64,000 nucleotides of DNA from Gp1-AA145 sp963757135 (lineage in GTDB: Bacteria > Acidobacteriota > Terriglobia > Terriglobales > Acidobacteriaceae): contig CAVWQE010000006.1 of assembly GCA_963757135.1 (NCBI GenBank), positions 620,001-684,000 of the forward strand, written 5' to 3'. The translations under genes were made by a program, and so were the position numbers. Shown piece after piece: positions 32,637 through 40,877 of the stretch. Positions within the stretch are counted from its first letter, which is position 1, and every line of letters starts with the position of its first letter. Below the pieces are notes generated by a model, which had not been told where the DNA came from, made no database searches, and saw nothing but the letters and a program-made list of their open reading frames with translations.

Positions 32637-33290
32637 CTACTGGATGCTTTCGTCGTCCGCAGCTCCGTGCCGGCGCAACAATTGGGGCAGATTCTGGGAG
32701 AAGGCCGATCGTGGCAGCACCATGTCGCAACCGACCTCGTGAGCTTTCTGCTTCAAGTCTCCCTGAACGTGTGATAGAAAGCCGATCACGGAAGTCTTCT
32801 TTAGTTTGGTCTTCAGCTTTGGAATAAGTGACAGCGGTTTCACACTGTTGCTGTTTAGGTCAAAAATAATCAGAGAAGGCTTCTCCTCGCCGTTCTGCTT
32901 GATCCGCTCGCTGAGGTCGGTTTCAGATTTCACGAACTCAACCTTGACGTTGAGCTTACGCGCAGTCTCCTGAATCTTCGCCTGAAAAAACAGGTCGTCC
33001 ACAAAGCCGAAAATGCGCGACGTCGCATCCTCGCGTACCGGCAACGGTTCAGGGTCAGCCTGGGGATAGTTCGCGGAAAAGCCGGGGCGCTGGCGCCCGG
33101 GCCGTGAACCATTATTACCGCCGGCCATTGCCGCCCGGTAGCTGTGGTCCATGGGCGCGCTGTAAACGCCGCCATGCTGCTGATCGCGGCCGGGGCGGCC
33201 ACCGCCGGGATTACTTCCACGCGGACGACGACCACGCCGCCGCCTGTTTCTCCCTCCTCCACCGGAGGGGCGTCCTGGTCCTGCATTCAT
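32637..33290 (-). CDS. RG-rich protein with a receiver-like domain
   Basis: The 217-residue protein starts with a disordered, Gly/Arg-rich arm (about 1-75; RNRRRRGRRPRG, GRPGRDQ). Residues 92-208 resemble a response-regulator receiver fold: RIFGFVDDLFFQAKIQETA, then SLIIFDLNSNS with Asp144 in the place of the phospho-acceptor, GFLSHVQGDLKQKAHEVGCDMVLPRSAF. The Thr/Ser is Ser173 and the conserved Lys is not obvious, so phosphorylation may be lost. It may be an RNA-binding or scaffold protein. It is convergent with the TonB-like gene. Confidence 0.7.
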   Translation of the reverse strand: MNAGPGRPSGGGGRNRRRRGRRPRGSNPGGGRPGRDQQHGGVYSAPMDHSYRAAMAGGNNGSRPGRQRPGFSANYPQADPEPLPVREDATSRIFGFVDDLFFQAKIQETARKLNVKVEFVKSETDLSERIKQNGEEKPSLIIFDLNSNSVKPLSLIPKLKTKLKKTSVIGFLSHVQGDLKQKAHEVGCDMVLPRSAFSQNLPQLLRRHGAADDESIQ

Positions 33291-33648
33291 ATTGTTATCG
33301 TTTTCCTATTCAGTCCGACAGATGCGGACCCTTTCGTTGCACTCTGAACTTGCCGCCTCGCCACGGCTAAAAGCCGTGCGGATGCACGTAGCATGCGGAA
33401 AATACATTAGCGGCTGGAACTCTTTTTAATTTGATCTATGTCCGTTATGCGCCTGGAGCCAAGCGGCGCGGGAGGCCAGCCAAGGGGGCATGGCCGCTGG
33501 GAACATGATAATGGTACCGCGCCTTATGGTAGCGAAGCAAGTCCTAACTCGCAAGAGTTTTACACAGAAGTAACGGTATGGGTTCGAACAGAGGCTTCGC
33601 CGAGGCACCTATTCCGGCCTGATGGATCGTCTCCAACTGACCCGTCGG
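33291..33648. other. 358-base gap between an RG-rich gene and the multicopper oxidase
   Basis: No gene is convincing here. The one clear structure is a perfect hairpin CACGGCT-aaa-AGCCGTG at 33362-33378, a word that recurs in acidobacterial intergenic DNA. No T-tract follows. The short frames on both strands are antisense shadows of the oxidase 3' end or low-complexity. The gap should hold the promoter of the leftward RG-rich gene. Confidence 0.5.
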
Positions 33649-34800
33649 TTACGGCAAGACCTGGTACATGGCCATCATTCCGGCGTCCATGTGGTCGCTC
33701 ACATGGCAGTGATACATCCAGGTGCCAACATCATCAGGCACCATGTCGGCTGTGACCATCTGCGCTGGCGAGAGAAAAAGTACATCGGTGCGTTGTCCGT
33801 TCACCGTCACTACGTTTCCATGCCAATGCGGAGTATGGAAGTTGAAGCCGTTGCCCAGGCTGATGAGGTACCAGCGCACGTGATCGCCTTTGTGCATGGT
33901 CATCATCGGCATATTCCCGAAAAGATAGCCGTTGATGGTGGCGCGAATGTTCGCATTAATAAAACCACTTCCTACAATGGAAAAGTTGCCGTCGGCGTCC
34001 GTGGGGCTGCTGTCCAGCTTCTTGACTGTCTTCGGCTCCGTGGTGTGGGCTTCGATATTGTGGTCCAGATACCAACTGTTGTTTTCGTCGATGATGAAGA
34101 ACGAAGTCACGAACTCGCGGTCAACATCTTTGGGCGTCCCGTCGGGACGAGCCATACCCTTCCTCGTGATGATGATGGCGCCGATCAATCCGGCGTTGGT
34201 ATCGTGGCCCTCGAAGTTGTGGGAATGATAGAGCCATACGACTGAGCTTGGATCGTTAGGGCCGGGTCCGGAGCGTTCGGGCACCTGCCAGGTGTATGTG
34301 TGAGTGCCACCGGCAGCTACGACTCCGTTGTGACTCGGATCATTAGCGCCATCGTTGTAGTAAGAGCCTTCTGAAGACTTTTCGTAAAAGACACCGTGGG
34401 GGTGCATGCTGTAACTCTTCGTGCCATTGTTCTTGAAGAAGATCTGGATGGTGTCGCCAACTTCGGCGTGCAGCGCCGGGCCGAGCAGTCCAAGATGTTC
34501 CCACTCGGGCGTCCTTTTCTTCAGCGTAGAAAACGTTCCATCGGTGTATTCGCGATACACTGCCTTGCGATACACGTGCCCGATCTGATGCTTGTCCGAT
34601 TCAAAGTACATCTTCGAATTCTTGTCGAAGGGCATTCCCATCATCTTGTCCATACCCATCGGGGTGTAGTCCCAATCGACTTCATCTACCGCGATGTAGT
34701 AGATGCGGGTTTTTCCCTCCGCAACTGCAAAGGAAGCACAACCGATAAGCAGGACAAGGACACACGCTGGCATCAGCGCTGTGCGCAGTAATTTTTCCAT
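33649..34800 (-). CDS. Two-domain multicopper oxidase, secreted
   Basis: From ATG 34800 the protein is 383 residues with a signal peptide (ACVLVLLIGCASFAVA). The open frame extends to 34941, but that part lacks family features. Domain one has MHPHGVFY and VVWLYHSHNFEGHDTNAGL. Domain two has the type 1 and trinuclear motif pattern HTPHWHG and HCHVSDHMDAGM. Met-rich segments (MGMDKMMGMPFDKNSKM and MPMMTMHKGD) suggest copper handling. The size fits two-domain laccase-like or nitrite-reductase-like oxidases that assemble as trimers. The substrate may be copper, manganese or phenols. Confidence 0.88.
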   Translation of the reverse strand: MEKLLRTALMPACVLVLLIGCASFAVAEGKTRIYYIAVDEVDWDYTPMGMDKMMGMPFDKNSKMYFESDKHQIGHVYRKAVYREYTDGTFSTLKKRTPEWEHLGLLGPALHAEVGDTIQIFFKNNGTKSYSMHPHGVFYEKSSEGSYYNDGANDPSHNGVVAAGGTHTYTWQVPERSGPGPNDPSSVVWLYHSHNFEGHDTNAGLIGAIIITRKGMARPDGTPKDVDREFVTSFFIIDENNSWYLDHNIEAHTTEPKTVKKLDSSPTDADGNFSIVGSGFINANIRATINGYLFGNMPMMTMHKGDHVRWYLISLGNGFNFHTPHWHGNVVTVNGQRTDVLFLSPAQMVTADMVPDDVGTWMYHCHVSDHMDAGMMAMYQVLP

Positions 34801-34973
34801 TAGACGAAGCTCCGCGGCGAAGGAATGTAGTGAAAGGAGTGTACATCGGCCGCCTGCAAAATCAAGCGGTTGTAGCGAGAGTCGAAATTCAGGCGGCCGG
34901 TTGCCTCCTCCAAAGGGACGCCGGCGGCTCGATGGCCTCATGTCGAGCGAGAGGTAACTGCCTTGAGCGGAAT

Positions 34974-36173
34974 CTATGTTGCCAGCTTGATTGGTGGCCA
35001 GGCTTGCGATACGCCTTTAAACAGCGCTGCGGTCGTTTCCAGGCGTTTCGTACCATCATGGATTGCGATCCGATGAGGCTTGGTCTCGTCTCCGTATCCC
35101 TCCCACAACGAAACCCCGGCGTAGGCGCCATCTTTCCGCAGGATGTAATAGACCATGTCCACAAACTGCAGACGGTGCGTGTCACTATCGTAGTTGCGGA
35201 CGATGCGCTTAAGCGTGTCCATTCCGGCCTCAAACGGGGTCATACCATGGCGCATATTTTCAATAATGGTATGCGCGCCCGCGACGCGGATATTCTCTTC
35301 GCCGCTGCCGGTGGCGCCGGCTGAGCCCACATCCTGGTCGGTGTAGCAGCCTGCTCCGATGATGGGTGAATCGCCAACGCGGCCGGGGATTTTCCAAGCC
35401 AAGCCGCTTGTCGTGGTGCAACCGGATATCTCTCCATTTTTCTTCAAGGCGGAACAGTGGATGGTGCCCGTCGGCGGATGGACAACGTAGCGGATCGCTT
35501 CCTCGCGAAGCTCCGGTGGAATGCCAATATCCGCCGCGACTTCATTCATGCGGTTCATGCGCAGCTGCCACTCATCAACGCCCGCCGCTGATCGAAAACG
35601 CGTCCGCCAATCGGGACTTGAAAGCCCCGGACCCCACCAATCCGAATGCGTCTCTTTCCAAAGCAGCCACTCCCTTCGCGACTTGTCAGTCAGCAGATTT
35701 TCACGCGGAAAGCCTTGCGCCACGGCGAATTTTTCCGCCCCTTCACCGACCAGCATTACATGCCCGGTATGCATGCGAACGGCGTTAGAAATAAGAGAAG
35801 CATTCTTTATATTGCGCAATCCTCCGACGGAACCCGCGGTTCGGGTTGGCCCGTGTATGCAGCAGGCATCAAGTTCGACGACGCCCTCTTCGTTGGGATG
35901 TCCTCCAAGCCCGACGCTTTCGTCATTGGGATCGTTCTCCGGACCTGCCACAACCTTGAGCGCGGCATCGAGCGTGTCCCCGCCGGTGGCGAGAAAAGTG
36001 TAGGCGTCATCAAGGTAGTTGTAGCCATTCGCAGCGCAGGCAATGACCGGCAATTTGGCGCGCTTTGACTCATCCTGGCTGGAGCTTTGCGCGGCCAAGT
36101 CATCAGACGAAAATCCAAGCGCAATTGATCCGGCAATGGTTGAAGCGAGGAAGTCGCGGCGGGAAACGGGCAT
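34974..36173 (-). CDS. N4-(beta-N-acetylglucosaminyl)-L-asparaginase-like Ntn hydrolase
   Basis: ATG 36173 is preceded by GAGGA and gives 399 residues with a Tat signal (VSRRDFLAS). Glycosylasparaginase precursors self-cleave before a Thr, which becomes the N-terminal nucleophile. Here the likely nucleophile is Thr237 in PTGTIHCSA, by comparison with the human enzyme HDTIG motif; the residue before it is Gly, not Asp. GCTTTSGLAWKIPGRVGDSPIIGAG is conserved. It would act in the periplasm on Asn-linked sugars or on isoaspartyl peptides. Confidence 0.85.
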   Translation of the reverse strand: MPVSRRDFLASTIAGSIALGFSSDDLAAQSSSQDESKRAKLPVIACAANGYNYLDDAYTFLATGGDTLDAALKVVAGPENDPNDESVGLGGHPNEEGVVELDACCIHGPTRTAGSVGGLRNIKNASLISNAVRMHTGHVMLVGEGAEKFAVAQGFPRENLLTDKSRREWLLWKETHSDWWGPGLSSPDWRTRFRSAAGVDEWQLRMNRMNEVAADIGIPPELREEAIRYVVHPPTGTIHCSALKKNGEISGCTTTSGLAWKIPGRVGDSPIIGAGCYTDQDVGSAGATGSGEENIRVAGAHTIIENMRHGMTPFEAGMDTLKRIVRNYDSDTHRLQFVDMVYYILRKDGAYAGVSLWEGYGDETKPHRIAIHDGTKRLETTAALFKGVSQAWPPIKLAT

Positions 36174-36250
36174 GATGGTCCTCGTCACTGATTCGGGATA
36201 TGGAATCGAACGAAGTGTTATATCACGCGTTGATGACGATCCGCGACCCT

Positions 36251-37423
36251 CTAGGACGCCAGCATGTGATTTACATTCTGGTCGGCGCGAAAGCGCAGGA
36301 CCGCAGCAATATTTCCCACGCGGTCAAGGGTCTCGTCGGGTGGAAGCAAAACCAAGCCGAGACTGTTTCGAATTACGAGTGGAACCAGGGCTTCGCAAAC
36401 ATCATCAAGCTGCCGCGTGCTGCGCCCGCAAGCCGGACAGTAGGAAACCAGGTGAGAGTCGAGGTGACGGCAGTTAGTGCACTCAACCGCACGGGCGGAA
36501 TAATCTCGCGACATGATGATTGTGTCCACTTCTCCTTGCTCAGTCGCGCGGAGCACGCGACGTAGCCCGGTTACGCCCCGTCCGTTGCTACGGGAACCGT
36601 CGAGTGCAGCGCCCAGCAGCTCTTGATTCCGTTTTGCTACAGTCTCTCGCGCGATCCGGCGGCCACCTTCGGCGGCTTCCTCGTTGCTCAGGGCAGTCAG
36701 TTCGGCAGAAAATGTCCCCAGTAGTTTCTTTTTGACGTCCGGATGCAACTGAGCATCAATCTCGGGCCAGTTAATGTCCTGGCACCCAATCACCAACCCA
36801 TCAAACAGCTTTCGTTCAGCTGCCGCTTTCAAGAATTCTGCCGCCTCTTGAAAATGCCGACGGAACTCGCCCTCTAAATGCCTCTCGGCATGACCTCCCT
36901 TGTACCCGGCAAAGCCGTCGCTGCGCCCGTGGCGCGGCAAAATATTCGAAATATTTCCCTGCTCTTTGACGCTGTCAAATGCAACTTCCAAAAAGCGCGC
37001 ATTCTGGCGGTCTAAGACCGCCACCCAAAGAGGCGGATGATCAGACATCAGCGGCGCGACCGGTTTCAAGTGGAAGCGGCGGTTCACGAACAAACGCGAT
37101 CCCCCGGAGCCGGGCGGCAAATCGAATTCCTTCCAGAACTCACGTGCTGCGCAAGCAAAACATGCCTTCGCGCGGGCCTGGTTCCCGCGCATCGATTCCA
37201 CAACCTGCAATATGCGTTGCAAATCCAAGGCCGCGTTACGGTGCTTTCCGCTCAGTTCAAGCTCCTGAAGCGTCTTGCGGACCAGGTCTTTCGCCTCAAT
37301 CAGTTCCTGCCGATGGGACTTGTCTTTGGGAATACATGGCTCAAAGTAAAACGAAATGGCAAATTCGTCGGGCAAGCGGCATTCGAAATCAGCAAGCTGC
37401 CGAAGATCTTCACGAGAAATCAT
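36251..37423 (-). CDS. baeRF-type eRF1-like protein with C-terminal zinc ribbon
   Basis: The 390-residue protein resembles the bacterial and archaeal eRF1-like (baeRF) family rather than RF1/RF2. Residues 1-120 are an N-terminal alpha/beta domain (FAISFYFEPCIPKDKSHRQELIEAKDLVRKTLQEL), then a middle domain (PPLWVAVLDRQNARFLEVAFD, GYKGGHAERHLEGEFRRHFQEAAEFL) and a C-terminal domain with DTIIMSRDYSARAVEC. A zinc ribbon is formed by C315, C318, C329 and C332. There is no GGQ, so the role may be ribosome rescue or nuclease-like. It starts 14 bases after the HPF-sigma fusion. Confidence 0.75.
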   Translation of the reverse strand: MISREDLRQLADFECRLPDEFAISFYFEPCIPKDKSHRQELIEAKDLVRKTLQELELSGKHRNAALDLQRILQVVESMRGNQARAKACFACAAREFWKEFDLPPGSGGSRLFVNRRFHLKPVAPLMSDHPPLWVAVLDRQNARFLEVAFDSVKEQGNISNILPRHGRSDGFAGYKGGHAERHLEGEFRRHFQEAAEFLKAAAERKLFDGLVIGCQDINWPEIDAQLHPDVKKKLLGTFSAELTALSNEEAAEGGRRIARETVAKRNQELLGAALDGSRSNGRGVTGLRRVLRATEQGEVDTIIMSRDYSARAVECTNCRHLDSHLVSYCPACGRSTRQLDDVCEALVPLVIRNSLGLVLLPPDETLDRVGNIAAVLRFRADQNVNHMLAS

Positions 37424-37437
37424 GCGAACTCCTCGAA

Positions 37438-38481
37438 CTATCGTGTTCCAGTGTGCTGGGTCATTTTTCGGTTGAACGGACTGCTGGATGGAAACGAGTG
37501 GCGCAGTTGCTCGCGTGTGCGGCTAATCGCCTGGTGCACTTGTTCGAGCTTGCGATCTGTGATTGATGCTATTTCTTCTGCCGAAAATCCTTCCAGAGCA
37601 TGGAGAATGAAGGCTTCACGGTCTGCCGCGACAGCTCCGCGCAGGGCGAACTGAATTAATCTGACCATTTCATCGGAGTAAGCAATCTCCTCCGGAGTGG
37701 CTGTCCGGTCGTCGGCAATACTGCTCTCTGTGGTCATGGCTTCGTCGGGTTGATGAAATTGCAGTTGAGGTTCGTCGCTGGCGCGCTCGCTCCGGCGGCG
37801 TCTCAAACCTTGAAGATGCACGTCTGATTCAGCTTCCGTTAAGTGCGCCGTGAACTCATCCATTATTCGAATCGCCAGGCGATAAAGCCAGGGTTCAAGG
37901 GCCATGCGGTCAGGCTTGAGAAGCTGATCGTCGAGTGCTCGGGCCGCCACCTCGTCCACGATTTCTTCAGCGTTTAGCAAACCGGCTTGAACTTCCAGCG
38001 CGCTTTCGCGCAGAAACAATTCCCGTTCCACAAAACGGCCCAGGCGCAGAAAATTTCCATTGATGTAGGAGCGAACGTCTTCCGCGGTCGCGGTCAAAGG
38101 CGGAATTGCGGCAAGTGTAGATTCAAAAGGTACTGAAGCCGCATTACGGCCTTTTTCAGCGCGTCGCCCCCTCCACCGGTGCGAGTTGCGCAGCAGTTCT
38201 TTGTGTCTGCCGATCTGCGAGAGTAGTTCGTCAAATGCGGCTTTGATCGCCGCAGTCGCAGCGACTCCAGTTTCCTGAACAGCCATTTGGCCGGACGGCA
38301 GTCGTAGATTCAGAGACACAACTGTCCCGGTGCGGGGTGAGTTCTGCTCGAGCAATCCCTTTAGATGAACCAGATCCGGCCGAAATACGTGCAGCCTTTT
38401 CTGGATCTTTTCTGTCCAGTGCTGAATTTCGTGATCGATGTCGGGAGTTCTACGAAGCTTGTAGCTGATGTGCACATTCAT
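37438..38481 (-). CDS. HPF/RaiA ribosome-binding domain fused to a sigma-70-like region
   Basis: A 347-residue protein. Residues 1-98 look like a hibernation-promoting factor: MNVHISYKLRRTPDIDHEIQHWTEKIQKRL, VVSLNLRLPSGQMAVQETG and AAIKAAFDELLSQIGRHKELL. A linker (99-134) has an Arg cluster. Residues 135-215 resemble sigma-70 region 2 (AEEIVDEVAARALDD, LEPWLYRLAIRIMDEF). Residues 270-330 resemble region 4 with a helix-turn-helix (GFSAEEIASITDRKLEQVHQAISRTREQLR). It heads a two-gene operon with the baeRF-like gene. The function would link translation arrest with transcription, but this is inference. Confidence 0.8.
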   Translation of the reverse strand: MNVHISYKLRRTPDIDHEIQHWTEKIQKRLHVFRPDLVHLKGLLEQNSPRTGTVVSLNLRLPSGQMAVQETGVAATAAIKAAFDELLSQIGRHKELLRNSHRWRGRRAEKGRNAASVPFESTLAAIPPLTATAEDVRSYINGNFLRLGRFVERELFLRESALEVQAGLLNAEEIVDEVAARALDDQLLKPDRMALEPWLYRLAIRIMDEFTAHLTEAESDVHLQGLRRRRSERASDEPQLQFHQPDEAMTTESSIADDRTATPEEIAYSDEMVRLIQFALRGAVAADREAFILHALEGFSAEEIASITDRKLEQVHQAISRTREQLRHSFPSSSPFNRKMTQHTGTR

Positions 38482-38689
38482 GCGCGCCTCGGATCGGGAG
38501 AAGATCCCGGGAAGCTTTTGCTACAACGCCGATTCTACACCCATGTTTCCTGGATAAAACAACATAGTTGGCGCAGCTCGGGAAAAACTCGCAATCCTCC
38601 TTACCTCCAGTATTTTCAGCACAGAAATGCCCGAAATTCCCGAGTCGAAATCAAGCAACTGAGTGAAGCCACCCGCATTCTAACCGCTG

Positions 38690-39628
38690 ATGATCAAGGG
38701 TTGCTCTCTTAAACGAATCTTTGTAGTTTCATTGGGGCTCTCACTTTCACTGAGCCTCACGGGATGCGGTGGCGGCAACAGCAAGACCGATCCACCGCCC
38801 GGAACCGGCCAGATACCTACAGTGGCGCATGTGTTTGTACTGGTGGAGGAAAATCACTCTTACGCCAGCGTCATTGGCAATACTTCGATGCCATACACGA
38901 ATGGCTTGGTAAGCCAATATGCTCTGGCAACCCAGTACTACGCCAACCGGCACAACTCATTACCGAACTATTTCATGTTGACAGTCGGCGATCTCGTCAC
39001 CACGGATGACACTTTCACCGGTACCGTGACCGCCGACAATGTAGTGCGCGCCCTGACGGCAGCAGGAAAGACGTGGAAGATTTATGCAGAGAGCCTGCCG
39101 AACATAGCCTACACAGGACCGAGCGTTATCCCGTACGCGCGGGACCACAATCCGTTTGCATATATGTCGGACGTCATCAAGAGCAGCTCACAGGCGAGCA
39201 ATATTGTTCCACTTACGCAACTGGCTGCAGATATTACCAACGACACTTTGCCCGACTATGCCATGATCGTTCCCAATCTCGCCAATGACGGCCATGATTG
39301 TCCCAGAGAAGCTGGAGACTGCACCGATACCGATAAGCTTTCGAATATTGATAATTGGGTCCACACTAATGTCGGCCCATTGATTTCCAGTTCCGCATTC
39401 CAGAATTCAGTGTTGATTTATACGTGGGATGAATCCGACATCAATGATGAGGCGAATGGTGGCGGGCACATCGCAACGATTCTGATCAGTCCGAAGGTCC
39501 GTGCAGGGTTCCAGTCCACCACGATGTATCAGCATCAGAGCGCATTGAAACTCACCATGCAACTGCTTGGAGTCACGGACTTCCCGGGAGCGGCAGCTAC
39601 TGCACCGGACATGAGTGAGTTTTTCTGA
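38690..39628 (+). CDS. Phosphoesterase-family lipoprotein (acid phosphatase/phospholipase C-like)
   Basis: The 312-residue protein has a lipoprotein signal (LSLSLTGCGGG) and a phosphoesterase core of the PF04185 type: HVFVLVEENHSYASVIGNTSMPYTNGLV, NYFMLTVGD, YARDHNPFAYM, MIVPNLANDGHDC and the C-terminal YTWDESDINDEANGGGHIATILISPKVR. These Asp/His clusters bind two metals. The family includes acid phosphatases and phospholipase C. It is exported to the envelope. The 208-base gap upstream is shared with the divergent HPF-sigma operon. Confidence 0.88.
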   Translation: MIKGCSLKRIFVVSLGLSLSLSLTGCGGGNSKTDPPPGTGQIPTVAHVFVLVEENHSYASVIGNTSMPYTNGLVSQYALATQYYANRHNSLPNYFMLTVGDLVTTDDTFTGTVTADNVVRALTAAGKTWKIYAESLPNIAYTGPSVIPYARDHNPFAYMSDVIKSSSQASNIVPLTQLAADITNDTLPDYAMIVPNLANDGHDCPREAGDCTDTDKLSNIDNWVHTNVGPLISSSAFQNSVLIYTWDESDINDEANGGGHIATILISPKVRAGFQSTTMYQHQSALKLTMQLLGVTDFPGAAATAPDMSEFF

Positions 39629-39647
39629 GAGAACCAATCCCACGGGG

Positions 39648-40778
39648 CTAAACAGCTACTGTGACCGAGGTTTCAGTCCGAACTACCGGACGGTACATGG
39701 TGTCGCGCTCTATCGGTTCGCGACCCGCTTGACGAATAAGACGGACCAAATCCTGCCGGCGCATTCCTTGAGGTGTGGTTGCCCCAGCATCGTGATAGAT
39801 TTTTTCCTCGATGACCGTTCCATCGAGATCATCCGCACCAAAGCGGAGCGCGATTTGCGCAATCTTCGGCGTCAGCATCTGCCAATAGGCCTTGATGTGC
39901 GGAAAGTTGTCGAGCACCAGGCGGCTGACCGCAATTTGTCGGATGTCGAGTATGCCGGTCGTTCGTGGCAGATGCTCGAGCGGAGTATTGTCAGGATGAA
40001 ATGCCAACGGAATAAAGGTCTGAAAACCGCCGGTTTCATCTTGCAGAGCGCGCAGCTTAAGCAGGTGATCTACGCGGTCTTCGTCGTTCTCGACATGACC
40101 GTACAGCATCGTCGCGTTCGATTTCAGCCCAAGCTGATGGGCCAAGCGCGCCGTATCAAGCCACTGATCACCGTCAATCTTGTGATCACAAATAATATGG
40201 CGCACGCGATCGGCGAAGATCTCTGCGCCACCGCCGGGAAGCGAGTCCACTCCCGCGTCTTTTAGTTGCTGCAAAGTCTCCGCGATAGATAACTTGGCGC
40301 GTTTCGCCAGATACGCAACTTCCACCATAGTGAACGCTTTCAAATGCACCTGCGGGAAGCGCTGCTTCAATCCTGAGACTAGATCGAGGAAGTATTGGAA
40401 TGGCAGATCCGGATGCAGCCCGCCGACAATGTGGAACTCAGTTACTGCTTCGCTATAACCCGACGCTGCGGTTTCGAAAGCCTCTTCCAGCGCCATGGTG
40501 TACGCGCCGGGAGCATCTTTTTTACGGCCAAACGCACACAACCTGCACGCAGCGATACACACATTTGTCGGATTGATATGGCGGTTTACGTTGAAATACG
40601 TTTTGTCACCATGAATGCGCTCCCGCACGTGGTTCGCAAGCCAGCCAACTGCGAGGATGTCCGGATTGCGATAGAGCGCGAGAGCATCATCGGCGCTGAG
40701 TCGTTCTCGCGCGACAACCTTGTCACGAATCAACTCCAGGCGCGGATCATCCGTCTGAAATGGGTGAGGAGACATCAT
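39648..40778 (-). CDS. mqnE: Aminofutalosine synthase (radical SAM)
   Basis: It makes aminodeoxyfutalosine from a chorismate-derived substrate and SAM, in the futalosine route to menaquinone. From ATG 40778 the protein is 376 residues. The cluster motif C74-x3-C78-x2-C81 lies in NVCIAACRLCAFGR, followed by EFHIVGGLHPDLPFQYFLDL, KAFTMVEV, DSLPGGGAEIF, and FIPLAFHPDNTPLEHLPRTTGILD, which are typical of MqnE rather than MqnC. The open frame extends to 40835 without family support. A UbiA prenyltransferase lies 1.2 kb upstream in the same direction. Confidence 0.93.
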   Translation of the reverse strand: MMSPHPFQTDDPRLELIRDKVVARERLSADDALALYRNPDILAVGWLANHVRERIHGDKTYFNVNRHINPTNVCIAACRLCAFGRKKDAPGAYTMALEEAFETAASGYSEAVTEFHIVGGLHPDLPFQYFLDLVSGLKQRFPQVHLKAFTMVEVAYLAKRAKLSIAETLQQLKDAGVDSLPGGGAEIFADRVRHIICDHKIDGDQWLDTARLAHQLGLKSNATMLYGHVENDEDRVDHLLKLRALQDETGGFQTFIPLAFHPDNTPLEHLPRTTGILDIRQIAVSRLVLDNFPHIKAYWQMLTPKIAQIALRFGADDLDGTVIEEKIYHDAGATTPQGMRRQDLVRLIRQAGREPIERDTMYRPVVRTETSVTVAV

Positions 40779-40877
40779 CTTTAATGATACAAGTTGCCAC
40801 CAGTCGATGGCTAGAGACCGTCGCACGCCACTCAAGCCATGCGAACTGGATTCAGGGTACGAAAAACCCCTACGGTT

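Noticed and set aside
33622..34245. 207-codon plus frame over the multicopper oxidase
   Set aside because: It is antisense to a well-supported oxidase and has no family match that I recognise.
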